Below are positions 12,105 to 23,879 of a stretch of DNA of 64,000 bases, piece after piece. The DNA is from Chionoecetes opilio (lineage: Eukaryota > Arthropoda > Malacostraca > Decapoda > Majidae). Each line of letters starts with the position of its first letter. Within the stretch, counting starts at the first letter, position 1. The stretch is taken from assembly GCA_016584305.1 (NCBI GenBank), contig JACEEZ010021751.1, positions 43,862 through 107,861 of the forward strand, in the 5' to 3' direction. The notes beneath the pieces were generated by a model. It worked only from the letters and a program-made list of their open reading frames with translations, was not told the origin of the DNA and made no database searches. The position numbers were made by a program, and so were the translations under genes.

Positions 12105-12720
12105 CATGTTTCCGTTTCATATCATCCATCCGCCGCGTGGAGAGGTAAGAGCTTCCCAGGTCTTTGCCACACCCCATGGCCGGAGTCGCATAGAACTCGA
12201 GCACCTTTACCTCACCCCCCCCCCCCTTTCCTTACTTATTTATCACAAAGTATACTGCTTTAAAAGCTATTAACCAGGACGTGTGCGGTACTGTGGTTGC
12301 TGGAGGTAGCTCCTGAAGGAGACGGAGGAGCGATTGCCGTATAAAGGCCTGTCACGCTCAAGGGAAAGTAGACAACTTGGACCCTCGTCCTGCACATGGA
12401 TAAGAGCATCCAAGTATATGATTGTCTACCTTCATCGCGCATGCGACAAGGATATGTTCCTTTTCATTTCACCATCCTCCCGCGGGGGAAGGTAGAGGAT
12501 CCAGGTCGTGCCTCACCCCAACCCATGCCGGAGCCCGCACAAAACTCGAGGACTTACCCCCCCCCCCCCCCCCGCCTTTCCTTACTTATTACACAAAATA
12601 CTGCTTTATAAGCTATTAACCAGGACGTGGGCGGTACTGTGGTTGCGGGAGGTAGCTACTGGGGAACAGGAGAGAAGAGATTGCCGATAAAGGCCCCTGT
12701 CACGCGATGCTTTTTTTCAC
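12105..12720. repeat. 346-bp tandem duplication with poly-C tracts
   Basis: Two adjacent copies: the landmark TAACCAGGACGTG falls at 12271 and 12617, giving a period of 346. Each copy carries a CCGCGTGGAG/CCGCGGGGGA segment, a C-run (about 12217-12228 and 12557-12574) followed by CTTTCCTTACTTATT, and a shared GGTACTGTGGTTGC block. Copies differ by several indels. Short open frames in it are not recognisable. Confidence 0.85.
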
Positions 12721-13234
12721 CCAGCGGTGATCAGGCGAGGGGGGTCACCCGGTATTCTCCCTGAAAAACAAAGAGATTATTTTTTCAAATGAACTTGAGA
12801 AAAATATGATAGGAAACAAGCCAGTAAAGCTTGTCCTGTCACCCAGTCGCTCGTGTAAAATTGGACCAGAAAGCATGGACGACGGGCCCAAGAATGAACA
12901 CCCTGGAATCCTAGTCAGTACTGCTGGGGGTGTACTTCAACTCTACTACGACATCAGCGTCACCACAGACTAGAGGACGGCCCCAAGCACATCCTCAGCA
13001 GCTCAGAGTAATGAGGTCGCAGCCCAGAGGTCCAACAGCTGTGACCTTTACGTGCTGGACGGAGCATATTTTCGACACCAGATGTGTCCTCGTCTCGTTG
13101 ATGCAAATCAAGTGAGGACGACCGCAGGTTCGCCGTGACCAGATTTGAAGCTAGGGCGGGCAGGGATGGGGCACCAGTGAAAGACCTCGCATCACCCCCA
13201 GCTGATTTGTCACCACCATTGCAGACATGATCAG

Positions 13235-13359
13235 CGGAAGCCTGGCCAGGTCACGGGGCCGGCATTCACCTGTTCACTGTCCGGGATCAGATCCAGGAGA
13301 TCCTGGTCAAGCCGTACGAGGTTCCGGAGTTCTCTATCCACATCAGAGACCGAAAGTTC
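13235..13359 (+). CDS. Possible isolated host exon (unrecognised)
   Basis: A 125-base open segment lies between an AG (13233-13234) and a good GTAAGC donor at 13360. Its frame reads as ordinary protein, with segments such as IHLFTVRDQIQEIL and VPEFSIHIRDRKF, and it sits in a GC-balanced island (about 12900-13500) inside AT-rich repeats. The upstream pyrimidine tract is poor. The opposite strand is also open with a plausible helix-like stretch, so the direction is uncertain. I do not recognise the family. Confidence 0.25.
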
Positions 13360-14214
13360 GTAAGCAGGTGACGAGCTGCGGCAGCATGGTGGGGCGGGCA
13401 GGCCGAGAGGGTTCATCCGGGCTCGGGCCCACCACCGGGAGACCATGCCCTGCTTCAGGTCTAAAAAGGGACATGAGGGACACGTTCTAGGCAAACGTAG
13501 AGGCTGTGACACTGTGATGTAGTGCCTGATGAACCAACTGATCAGAAAGAGCTTACCACGTAGCCCAATTTGGAATTCATATTGGTGCATGATGCAAAAA
13601 CATAGGACCAACCGGACACTGCGAAACTCATTTAAGCATTATTCGATAAGGGTGCAATATAAAATTTGCGTTTTTGCAAGAAAGAATTGCTCAAATGCAA
13701 AAATGGAAATAGATAAAATCGTCTTAGAATTCCATTTTACATAGGAAATTGGCATGCCAAAGTTGAGAAAAAGAATTTTTGTTATACGGCGTACCCTAGT
13801 ATACAATGTCTCGAACATCTTTTTCTTGACAGGATGTCGCTGGACTTCAATTACACATGCATTTTTAATAGCATTTCCACACTTAGGAAAAAGTTTAAAA
13901 TATTTATTTAAATGCCCCAATTCAGCTCCTATGTGGGAAAAATATTCATTTTCAGAAATCATTCATTAACCTTTTATTGATATTCTCTATCTCGATAACC
14001 AATCGCTGTTGAGCGACCCCATTAGTGATTCTTAGACCTTTAAACTATTCGCTCGGCACCTGTAATGTAACCTTTTTTGACTTTGTATAACTCTAAAAAA
14101 TTTCAACGGATTTTAATAATATATACGCATATAACGTAATAGTATAATATCTCTAACATATGAAAATATCAGACTGATCTGACATATAGCAAGGGTACAC
14201 GAGTCATTCAAAAA

Positions 14215-14750
14215 TTTTAAAAATATTTTTGACATCTAGCACCCTTAATATTTGTCGAATAAATTTGATTTTTCACAAGAGTATAGATATTGTACCCATA
14301 CGCAATCTGTATGAATGTTATTATAACTGGATAAAAACTGTAAAAATCGCTAATTTTTTCCTAAAGTTTTTAATTTTTTTCCTCATCCCCCACAAAAAGT
14401 CTCGTTACTACGTTCCCGACAATATAGCATCATTTCTATAGTTAATTTGCGTTTTTATTTGTTTTTTATATTTTTTTTCTATTAAAAAAAAAACATTAAA
14501 AAAATGATATAACAAATAATTAACGCCAAAAAAAAAAAAAATATTCTATATACTCGAGAACGAGCTAACGAAGCTTTCTGTGCGTGATAATGAAAAATAA
14601 TTAAAATTTGTAGAAAATATTAGCGATTTTTACAATTTTTATCCAATTTTTTTTTTTTTTTACAGATTAGGTATTAGTACAGTACCCATCATGTACTGCA
14701 AAATCAAACAGAGCCGACAAATATGAAGGGTGCTGGATCAAGTTTTTTTT
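14215..14750. repeat. Fold-back (inverted) repeat within copy A
   Basis: The left arm, from about 14228 (CATCTAGCACCCTTAATATT) to about 14440, is matched on the other strand by about 14545-14745 (AATATGAAGGGTGCTGGATC). Shared landmarks include a CGCTAA/TTAGCG pair flanking TTTTTAC and an ACTACGTTCCCGA/TCGTTCTCGAG pair near the loop. Each arm is about 200 bases with imperfect pairing. The same structure recurs at 17335-17880. Confidence 0.75.
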
Positions 14751-14829
14751 TTAAACTATATATACAAAAAACATCATACGCATTAAAATTATAAACTTTA
14801 AAAACTGAAAAAATTATATGCCTTTAGTT

Positions 14830-15590
14830 TAAAAATCAGACAATTAGTTGTCTAGATACAGGCCAAAAAGTATTATAAATCTAGCATTATATTTTACATG
14901 ATTACCCCAAAAGTGGCATTTTCCTTAGAGATACAAAAAAAAATTTGAAATAAAAAACATAATCATAAAAAAAATTATAAATAGTCTTCTAAAAGTTTTA
15001 TTAAGAAGCAAACGGTTTAACAGATACAACCAAAAGTTATGATTCCTAATATTTCATATTTTCCATTATGTGCCCCAAAAGGCTCCTTTCCCTTATAGAT
15101 ACAGAAAAAAAATATTAATCAAAATTATAGACCATAAAAAAATCTATAAATAATCTTCTCTTTGTTTAAAAATCTTACAAACAGTTTAGCAGACACAACC
15201 CAAAAAGTATTATGCATAAGGCATAATATTTTACATTATACCCAAAAAGTGCCCTTTTCCTTATAGATACAAAAAAAAGACACGATATTAAAATTATAGA
15301 TCATAAAAACTCTATACATAATTCTCTATCAGTATTATAATAAGGCAAACGGTTTACAAGATACAAGCCAAAACATTTATTCCAAAGGCGAAATGTTTCA
15401 CATTATGCCCCAAAAGTGGCATTTTCCTTATAGATACAAAAAAATCAATGACATTAAACGTGTAGATCATAAAAAAAACTATAAATAGTATTCTATACGT
15501 TTTACAATCAGACAAATGGTTTACCAGATACAACCCAAAAATTAATATTCATAAGGCGAAAATATTTCAATTACACAAAAAAGTGGCATT
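14830..15590. repeat. ~167-bp AT-rich satellite, about 4.5 units (copy A)
   Basis: The landmark 'AGATACAACC.AAAA' (with variants) recurs at about 14852, 15018, 15185, 15353 and 15513, a spacing of 160-168. Each unit also has TTTTCCTTATAGATAC and CATAAAAAAA.TATAAATAGT. The related array is at 17940-18555. Confidence 0.85.
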
Positions 15591-15639
15591 TCCATCCCTC
15601 TCATATTTCTCTCTCTTTTTCTCTTTCTCTGTAGTCCAT

Positions 15640-16600
15640 TTGATATACCGTAAGCCGAAAAATTAAATCAAACGAATTAGAAAATATTTTAAGAAAAAAA
15701 TATATGGCCATTTTTAAGCTTATAACACAACCATAACATTCATTTAACAATAATGTATCTATTTAATACGTACAATTATATGCATTCTACAGAAATAAAT
15801 ATTCAGTTTTGTATATACGAAAAAATTGAACAAAATATAAACCTTGACTTATTACCGCAGGCAATATTTGAGTAGAGTATTTTGGGGAGGGAAATACCAC
15901 TGCAATTATTACCGCTATTTTAGTCACTAGGACACAAAGACTAATAACGATACAGCAGTGAAATATTCTCTACAAGGACACTATACTATTGCCTACATAC
16001 TGGTAAAGTTTCATGTAAATATATTAAATAGTCTTAAAATTAAAGTGCTCTAAATATGGACTTTTACACGAAACAAATCATGCAAAGGCACCTTTTGAAG
16101 CACTATTATTCCAAAACTAAGCTTTATTGAAAAACGGTATATATTTGTTATAGATGATAGAGAAACTATCTCTACTGACAATGTGCGCGAATGATGTCAA
16201 TTTAAAGAAAAATAATTTTGTAGGGGACACAATAATATTTTTCGTCATATTTAATCACTCATATCTTTTTTGTTTATTATCATTAAAAGTTTACGTTGGG
16301 TAGCTGGTCTTAGAACGGCCGTTAGTATATACTCTAAAAAGAAATATGAAATCAAACGATTTTGAAAAAAATTAATCAAAATGTCATGTTTAAGCTTTTG
16401 TAACACAACCATAAAATTCATTTAACAATAATCTACCTATTCCATACGTGTAAAATTATGCATTCTACAGAATTCAACATTCAATTTTGTATTCAAGGAA
16501 AATGTGAATGAGATATCAGCCTTGAGTTATTGCCGCAAGCACAATTTTAAGACAAAAAATACTACTCTTTGAAAGGCTCTACCTCAAAAACCCGAAATGG
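15640..16600. repeat. Short direct duplication between the two large copies
   Basis: Sequence at 15710-15870 (around AACACAACCATAACATTCAT and ATGCATTCTACAGAA) is repeated at about 16390-16550, roughly 676 bases later. Both then diverge. The intervening 15880-16320 and following 16560-16900 are AT-rich with no recognised feature. Confidence 0.75.
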
Positions 16601-16899
16601 TAGAAAGAATCACAAGGTGTCATTTAAGCCGGAATAGGTCATTCTTTTTATGATTAGAGCCATTATATTTTTGTCGTTAAAGTTCCTTCTTATAGGTGAA
16701 AATAGGGCAAATTTGCTTGATTTTGCAATTTTTGGATGTAACTCCGAAACTTATTCATCGATGTTTATCATATTCATAACAACGACGCAATAGGAGTTCC
16801 CTCACAATATAACCGAAAATCAGCCTAATCCAAAAAACTTAAATCACTCAAACACACTTGTGAAAGTTTGGGGATTACTTGTCAATATTCGAAGTCATA

Positions 16900-18560
16900 A
16901 GAGGGGCAAGACTATACAAAGTCTCGAAGATCTTTTTCTTGACAGGATGTCGCTGGACTTCAATTACACATTATTTTTAATAGCATTTCCACACTTAGGA
17001 AAAAGTTTAAAATATTTATTTAAATGCCCCAATTCAGCTCCTAAGTGAGAAAAATATTCATTTTCAGAAATCATTCATAGGTACAAAGTAAACCCTTTTT
17101 TTATATTTTTCTATCTCGATAACCAATCGTTGTTGAGCGACCCCATTAGTGATTCTTAGACCTTTAAACTATTCGCTCGGCACCTGTAATGTAAATTTTT
17201 TTGACTTTTTATAACTCCAAAAATTTTCAACTGTTTTAATAATATATACTCATATGACATAATAGTATAATATCTCTAACATATGAAAATATCAGACTGA
17301 TATGACATATAGCAAGGGTGCACGAGTCATTAAAAAATAAAAAATAAATATTTTTGACATCTAGCACCCTTAATATTTGTCGGATAAATTTGATTTTTCA
17401 CAAGAGTATAGATATTGTACTCATACGCCATCTGTGTGAATTTTATTACAACTGGATAAAAACTAAAAATCACTAATTTTTTCCTAGTTTTTAATCTTTT
17501 TTCCTCATCCCCTACAAAAAGTTTCGTTACTACGTTCCCGACAATATAGCATAATTTCTATAGTTACTTTGCGTTTTTTTTTTTTTTTTTTGCTATATAA
17601 AAAAAAAACATTAAAAAATTAAAAAAAAAAAATTTAACCCAAAAATCTATAAAAAATATTCTATATAGTCGAGCACGAACTAACGAAACTTTATGTGGGT
17701 GATAATGAAAAATTTTAAAAAATTGTAGAAAATATTAGCGATTTTTACAATATTTATCCAAATTTAATAATATTTTTACAGATTGGGTAGTAGTACAGTA
17801 CCCATCATGTACTACAAAATCAAACTGATCCGACAAATATGAAGGGTGCTGGATCAAGTTTTTTGAAAATACTATAGATACAAAAAAATTCATACGCATT
17901 AAAATTATAGACTTTAAAACAAAAACAAAAAAAATGGTGTGCCTTTAGTTTAAAAATCAGGCAATTAGTTTACCAGATACAGGCCAAAAAGTATTATAAA
18001 TCTGGCTTTATATTTTACATGAATACCCCAAAAGTGACCTTTTCCATAGAGATACAAAAAACATTCCGATATCAAATTTATAGATCATAAAAAAAATTAT
18101 AAATAGTCTTCTATAAGTTTTATTGAGAGGCAAACGGTTTAACAGATACAACCAAAAATTATGATTCGTAATATGTCATAATTTCCATTATATGCCCCCA
18201 AAGGATCATTTACCTTATGGATACAAAAAAAAAGATGGAGATAAAAATTATAGATCATAAAAAAATCTATAAATAGTATACTATTAGTTTAAAAATCTGC
18301 CAAACAGTTTAGCAGACACAACCCAAAAAGTATTATTCATAAGGCATAATATTTTACATTATACCCAAAAAAGTGGCCTTTTCCTTATAGATACAGAAAA
18401 AAGACACGATATTAAAATTAAAGATCATATAAAACTCTAGAAATAGTTTTCCATAAATTTTATAATTAGCAAAAAGTTTACAAGATAAAATTCAAAACAA
18501 TTATTCCTAAACCGTAATGTTTCACACTAAGCCCCAAAAGTGGCATTTTCTTTATAGATA
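16900..18560. repeat. Large direct repeat, copy B, 5' part
   Basis: Matches 13810-15440 in the same orientation, including the opening block (16921), the fold-back (17335-17880) and about four ~167-bp satellite units (17960, 18130, 18310, 18480). The match is interrupted at 18560 by a GC-rich insertion and resumes at about 20157-20162. Confidence 0.85.
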
Positions 18561-20156
18561 CTGTGAGGGCTGAGAACGTGGAGAATGGGGAATAGAAGGG
18601 AAGGAAGAATAAATGGGGTAAGAGAAGGAGGAAGAGAAGGAATGGAAGAGAAGGGAGGAAGAGGCAGAGTACTGATGGCGGTGGTAGATAGAGAGAGAGG
18701 CAATTGATGTTGTGCTTACAACAATCTTCCTTATCAGCCCTACGAAGGGGTGGCCGGCGCCCACCTGCACATTTGCTGACCACAGCTAAGGGTCCCTCCC
18801 GTCCCCCGGCGAAAGAGAAGATGAGGGGAGGAGAAGGAGAGAGAGAGAGAGAGAGAGAGAGAAAGTGAGAGAGAGAGTGAGAGAAGGTGAAGGAGAGTGT
18901 GAGAGAGTGAGAAGGTGAGGAGGCGAGGAGAAGGAGGAAGAGTGCTGAATCTTCATCCCTCAATTCACGCCATCACTTCACACTTATGTCAGCACTGAAA
19001 TAACCTTTGACATGTACCCACCACACGCCGGGTCTCCCCCTGAAGAGGAGAGAGGAGCAGATTCTATATATCCTGCGGTGTGGCCACACGTCTTATTGCG
19101 TCGCGGTGATATCTTACGAGACTAGTGTCTTAGCGCGGTGAGCGAGTTAGGTGGTATTCCTTCCAGATATCACGCGCTCAAGTACGTGCCAACACACGCC
19201 GCGTCCTTCTTTACCAGACGCCCGACGCCCGCCACGCCGCTTGTCCCCTGGGGCAGGTGCTACTCATCTCTACGAAGCCCCGACGTCCTGCCAGGCACCT
19301 GCCCTGGTGGCTTTGCCCCTGTGTTCCTCCTGGGCTCCTGAGATGAAGGGGCCACGGCAGGGCAAATAGCGGCGCTCGGTGTTGCCCCTGTGGCTCTTCA
19401 CTTTGCCCCAGGGATGACGAGCTTCAACGGGACGACTAAGGAATACCCCGCATAACCCCAGGGGCGGGAAGTGTAACTCTACGAGACCAAGATGTCCCTG
19501 CAACACTGCCCGCCCCGGTGATGATTCCCCTGGGGCCGCAGGGCTTCCCGGATCCGCCGTGGGGCAACCAAGGGGCGCCCTCACTTTGCCCCAGGGGGGA
19601 AGTTACTTAGAGCCCATGACGCCTAATTACCCGGGCCTCTCCGGCCTTGGGGGCCAGGGGCGCGGGAGCCTAGGGCGTGCTGGGGAGGTAACTCCGTACT
19701 CGAGTCGACGCTTACCCTCCTCAGAGGCCCCCGGGTTCGAACCCGGGGTTAGGGCATGCCCCAGGCTTAAGTCTTGGACACACAGGTCTTAGGCACCTGA
19801 GTGGGATTCTTTTCCCAGTAGACGGGCGGGCGATAGGATTTAAACGACTATGCAACTATGCCTGGGGAACGGGAAATTCCCCCTAAAGTCAGGCGTTTAA
19901 CCTGGGATAAGTCCCGTACCCCGAAGCTAGGCATGGTGTCCCTTTCCCTTACAAGGAAAAAAGGGCCCAACCCACACCTTCATGAAGGTGCCGGGGTTTT
20001 ATTTTCATGCCAGACCAGCCGACCGTTGGGAAAAAAACATGAAGCGGTTGGGGGAAACGTACAACGGAGCTACGTATATAAACCACCCCCGTTGAGCTCC
20101 GCACGCATTTCCTTTCCTTTTCCCCCAGGGAGTAAAGCCGCGTCCGCGGACTTTAA
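18561..20156 (+). mobile_element. GC-rich non-coding insertion element, copy 1
   Basis: A 1.6-kb block of very different base composition interrupts copy B of the AT-rich duplication; the intact counterpart in copy A (about 15440) is an empty site. A possible 5-bp target duplication AGATA flanks it (18556-18560 and 20157-20161), though in low-complexity sequence. Inside, in order: purine-rich start CTGTGAGGGCTGAG, (GA)n at 18834-18920, a conserved block near 18975-19050 (CACCACACGCC), then roughly 120-130-bp GC-rich tandem units with CTCTACGAGACCA and GTGGCTTTGCCCC landmarks (19200-19650), and a palindrome GGGTTCGAACCC at 19733-19744. A second copy starting with CTGTGAGGG lies at 38686. No terminal inverted repeats or coding region were found, so the class is unknown. 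Confidence 0.65.
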
Positions 20157-20600
20157 AGATAAATGCAAATTATGACATTAAGTATGACTAAAATCAAAAT
20201 GTTTCATACGTTTACATCAGACAACCGTTTACCAATAAAACCCAAAACAATATCATAGGGAATATTTTAAATTATCAAAAATTTATGCATTTCTTCTCAT
20301 ATTTCTTAAATTTTTTTTCTTATATTTATTTATATATTAAAGGAAAATTAAATACAAAATTTAAAATTTTGAAAAAATTTTTAAAGGGTTTTTTTAAATA
20401 TTCTAACAGAACAATAAAAGTAATTCAGTAATATACCTTCTCTATACTAAAACTTAGGAAATTACAGAAAACAATTTTCAATTTCTTTGGAGGGAAAAAA
20501 AAAAATAAGCCTTGATATTTAACGAACAATTGAAATAGAAAGGTATGAGTATTAAGTCCAAAGTAAAATGAATAAAGAAAACAGCATTGCATTTCTTTTG
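20157..20600. repeat. Large direct repeat, copy B, remainder after the insertion
   Basis: Resumes the satellite unit (GACATTAAG, then CATCAGACAACCGTTTACC, then AAAACCCAAAAC) and the tail (TTTCTTCTCATATTTCT) in the order seen at 15445-15870 in copy A, but more degraded. Confidence 0.65.
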
Positions 20601-20693
20601 CAATAAATTGAGAGCTGAGAGTTTAAGGGTTTAAATAAAAATCTAGAATTAATATAAAATGGGCAAGGGTTTTTTAAATAAAGTTTATTTTCA

Positions 20694-20857
20694 TATATAT
20701 ATATAATAATTAATATAAAATAAATATAATTAAATATAAATATATTTAGGGATATATAATATAAAGTATATATTATATAAAAAATATATATATAAAATAT
20801 TATATATATATATATATAATATATATATATATATAATATATATATATATATTTAATA

Positions 20858-20907
<50 letters not shown>

Positions 20908-20938
20908 TATATATATATTATATATAATTTTTTTTTTT
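20694..20938. repeat. (TA)n microsatellite with poly-T end
   Basis: About 245 bases of TA dinucleotide with irregular A/T runs, ending in a run of T at about 20929-20947. The Ile/Tyr-rich minus-strand frame is an artefact. Confidence 0.95.
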
Positions 20939-20947
20939 TTTTTTTTT

Positions 20948-21727
20948 GACACTCAAATAGCAAGAAGCATTGGATTAACATATAAAAGTGATTGCATGCC
21001 TAAATGAACCTCCCTTTGAAACGGGAAGACTTGGGAAAATTTTCAAAGTGATTTTAAAGCTCAATTTGAACAATATGGAGAGCACATTTTTCATTGCATT
21101 CTTCAATGGTTAATATTTGGTAGAATTTTCATTACTTTCTAAAGATATAGCGTAATTAAAGTCTTTATCACTTTTGGGTGCGGAATGAGTAGACCATGAG
21201 ATGCGAGAAAAAAAAACTTTTTTTTCATTTTTAAAACCCAAAGGCCCCTCAGAGCTCGTTCTGTACACATATATAGTGGATAACGTCAATGATATCCCCA
21301 GAAAAAATAAACCCCTCTCCGTCCATAATTACTGAGATAGAGGGTAACAAAATGTAAATAGAACAAATTGTAAGAGTTACCGCTCTCATACTTTTTGACA
21401 TACCCATACCGGGCACTAATTTGAAAAAAGTCCACACTAATGCCGCCCTAAATGCAGCCATTTGCAATCCCCAATAAAGCTTATTTTTTTTTTAATAATA
21501 GTCATTCAAAATTTTTATTAACCGATTTTTTCAATTTTCAGCAGTCTGCCTTAAAACCCCCCAATTTAAACATATGGATAAGCTTATTCTATCATAAAAA
21601 ATTTTTTCAAAAAATTATAGGCAAAAAAAAAAAAAATAATGCCCCAAAAAAAGTATATATGAACTTTTATAGGCCTATATTAATTATTTATAAACTTAAA
21701 AAATATTTCATTATTTCCAATAAGTAA
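20948..21727. other. AT-rich anonymous stretch
   Basis: No recognisable gene. A 72-codon minus-strand frame at 21249-21467 is hydrophobic in part but matches no family I know and lacks supporting splice or start context. Long A/T runs suggest consensus noise. Confidence 0.45.
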
Positions 21728-21729
21728 CT

Positions 21730-21945
21730 ATTCGTGACAGGGGTATAAATTGTCCGGGGTATGAATTAAACCATGGTATAATTTGTTTCGGGGTATAATT
21801 GTCCGGGTATGAATTGACCATGGTGTGAATTGCCCGGGGGAAATGAATTGTCCGGGGTTGAATTTTCCGGGGGTATGAATTAGCATGATATGAATTGTCC
21901 GGTATGAATTGTCCGCGGTATGAGTTGTCCTGTCACCGATATGAA
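21730..21945. repeat. Minisatellite, ~15-18-bp units with TGAATTGTCCGG core
   Basis: About a dozen imperfect units of the type GGTATGAATTGTCCGGG. Unit length varies with G-run length, which may be partly sequencing error. Confidence 0.85.
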
Positions 21946-22104
21946 CTACTGTTATCATCTTCAGTGGCACATACACATCAGTAGTGATCTATAATTCGTA
22001 ATATTTGGCGCCTGGCGCATTATTGCAGCTGGCGACTATACTGTTATCTACGGTAGGTTTATCACATAAAGGGCCCAAAGGGTAGAAAAATTTTCCTGTG
22101 GAAA

Positions 22105-22280
22105 CACTGAGGCAAAGTGTCCGTAGGCAAATGTCCCTAGGCAAATTGTCCGGTAGGCAACTGTCCGGTAGGCAAACTGTCCGTAGGCAACTGCCCGGGT
22201 AGGCAAATTGCCCGGGTAGGAAAATTGTCCGTAGGCAAATTGTCCGTGGGCAAAATATCCGTAGGCAAACTGTCCGGTCC
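22105..22280. repeat. Minisatellite, ~16-bp units with TAGGCAAATTGTCCG core
   Basis: About ten imperfect units. It shares the TTGTCCG core with the neighbouring array at 21730-21945, suggesting a common origin or a shared constraint. Confidence 0.85.
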
Positions 22281-22934
22281 TTTTTGCTTGTGTGTGAGGG
22301 TGCTCGCGTGTGTGTGTTTGTGAAAATAAGTAGTAAGAAAGTAAATTTCTTACCATTTTAACACTTCACATACAGAATTGTTATGCAGTAAAAAAAGGCA
22401 CGTCTGTCGAGCCGAAACTCCCCGACGACGGTTTGTGGTAAAATATAATTGATGCAATATCGGATATGATCGGCAATAATACTTCAAAATGCCTAAAAAC
22501 AATGAATCATTATGTATACAGACAGTTTAATTTATACCTATGAACAAAAGTACAATGATTTCTTACTCTCACGTATTGTCATTGCCTTTGGGTTCAGTGG
22601 TGGTGTCTAGGGACGACCGATTGTTGTTAGTCGTAGTGGAGTTGGTACTGGGTACTGGTTGACTGTACGGAGTTGGGGGCCCGTGGGTTCCGTCTCTCAC
22701 CCCTTCAACCTGCCTGCCTGGTAGTGTCCTTTTCCTTTTGGGGGGCGTGCGGGGAAACTGAATAGACTGTGGTCTGGTGTTTTTGATGGTGGTATATTGT
22801 AGTATTTAATGAGAGATATAAAGAATAATCTGATTGATTTGAATTGATTTGTTTTTTTCTTATGCATTTTCACATTCTAAAATCTTCGTACAACCCAATT
22901 TGAGAACCCCATTCTTAACCCTGCCGCGCGCGGG

Positions 22935-23095
22935 GCGCGTGGGTGTGTTGTGTGTGGTTGTGTTGTGTGTGTGTGTTGTGTTTTTGTGTTGTGATAAATG
23001 TTGTGTTTTTAAATGTGTGTGTATATGTGTGTGTTTGTGGTGTGTGTGTGTTGTTGTGGGGTTGTGTGTGTGTGTTGTTGGTGTGTTAGTGGTCG
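22935..23095. repeat. (GT)n-rich tract
   Basis: Interrupted GT dinucleotide repeat. Further GT tracts follow at about 23640-23755 and 23983-24105. The Cys/Val-rich (plus) and His/Thr-rich (minus) frames are products of the repeat. Confidence 0.9.
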
Positions 23096-23221
23096 CGGGC
23101 GCCTGCGTGCTGTGGCTGTTGCAGTTTTTCATTGTGTTGCCAGTACGATACTTTAGGTTATCATGAAGACAATATAAGCACACGCAGGCCTTCACTCAGT
23201 CCTGTGGTTTCCTCGCCGCAG

Positions 23222-23272
23222 CCAAACGGGCTGCGACACACGCCCAACGCAACCTCCGGGTCCGGCCGCGCT
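23222..23272 (+). CDS. Possible 51-bp micro-exon (unrecognised)
   Basis: A CG-rich island of 51 bases lies between TCCTCGCCGCAG and a consensus donor GTAAGTA at 23273. Length is a multiple of three and at least one frame is open. It contrasts with the surrounding simple repeats. No family is recognisable at 17 codons. Confidence 0.25.
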
Positions 23273-23879
23273 GTAAGTACGAGTCTCTTGCCAACTTTCT
23301 CACCGCAACATCTTTTTCTCCTATACACTTAATTTTACTTTACAAACACTGAGAGTGTTGGGGGGTGTATATTTACGGTTAGGAGACATTTGCCTATTAC
23401 ATTTCTTTCTATTCTTTCTTTTCTATTTAGGGATTGTATCATATTTTTTTCATACTCTGTTATGAAAAACCTAAACGCGAAAGAGTAGTACATGTGTTGA
23501 CCATTTACCAGTAGGGAAGGTTCCTAGAGAATTGGTGGGATTGGGTTGTTTGGTGAAAGGACTCAGTTGATCTAATTTACCTTTAAAAAGGATACACCTT
23601 GGGATTTTCTTTGGGGCATTTGTGATGTGTTTTTTATGTCTGTGTGCGTGTTTTTCTGTTGGTGTGTGTGCGTGTCGTATGTGTGTGTGCGTGTCTGTAT
23701 GGGGTGTGAGTCCGTGGTCTGTGTGTGTGTTTGTCTCTGTGTGTGTGTTTTATTCACCCAGGTCTTGTCCCGCATTTCAACTCGCGATCGCCATTTTAAA
23801 CCTCCCGTGCGATCTTAGAGCTCATTATTAAGATCTAGGTAATCTGGACCCCACACACCCCCATCCTTGCTCAAGGGAA

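Larger units (their letters stand above)
13740..15880. repeat. Large direct repeat, copy A (fold-back block plus satellite)
   Basis: Direct repeat with 16900-18560 (offset about 3110) continuing at 20157-20530. It opens with a block around TTGACAGGATGTCGCTGGAC, then a fold-back region (14215-14750), then tandem ~167-bp units (14830-15590), then a tail around CACAACCATAACATTCATTT. Copies A and B are close but differ by scattered substitutions and indels. No coding capacity seen; the few open frames of about 70-107 codons are AT-rich chance frames. Confidence 0.85.

Noticed and set aside
18478..18963. 161-codon minus-strand frame rich in Leu, Ser and Phe
   Set aside because: It reads through the pyrimidine complement of the GA-rich start of the non-coding insertion element; low complexity and crosses the insertion boundary.
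19730..19750. GGGTTCGAACCC as a tRNA B-box
   Set aside because: It is a perfect palindrome and I found no A-box at the right distance on either strand, so a tRNA or SINE call is not supported.
19138..20175. Several overlapping Pro/Gly-rich frames on both strands
   Set aside because: GC-rich tandem units suppress stops on both strands; no conserved frame between copies 1 and 2 of the element.
21249..21467. 72-codon minus-strand frame as a small gene
   Set aside because: No family resemblance, no upstream signals, and it lies in noisy AT-rich sequence.
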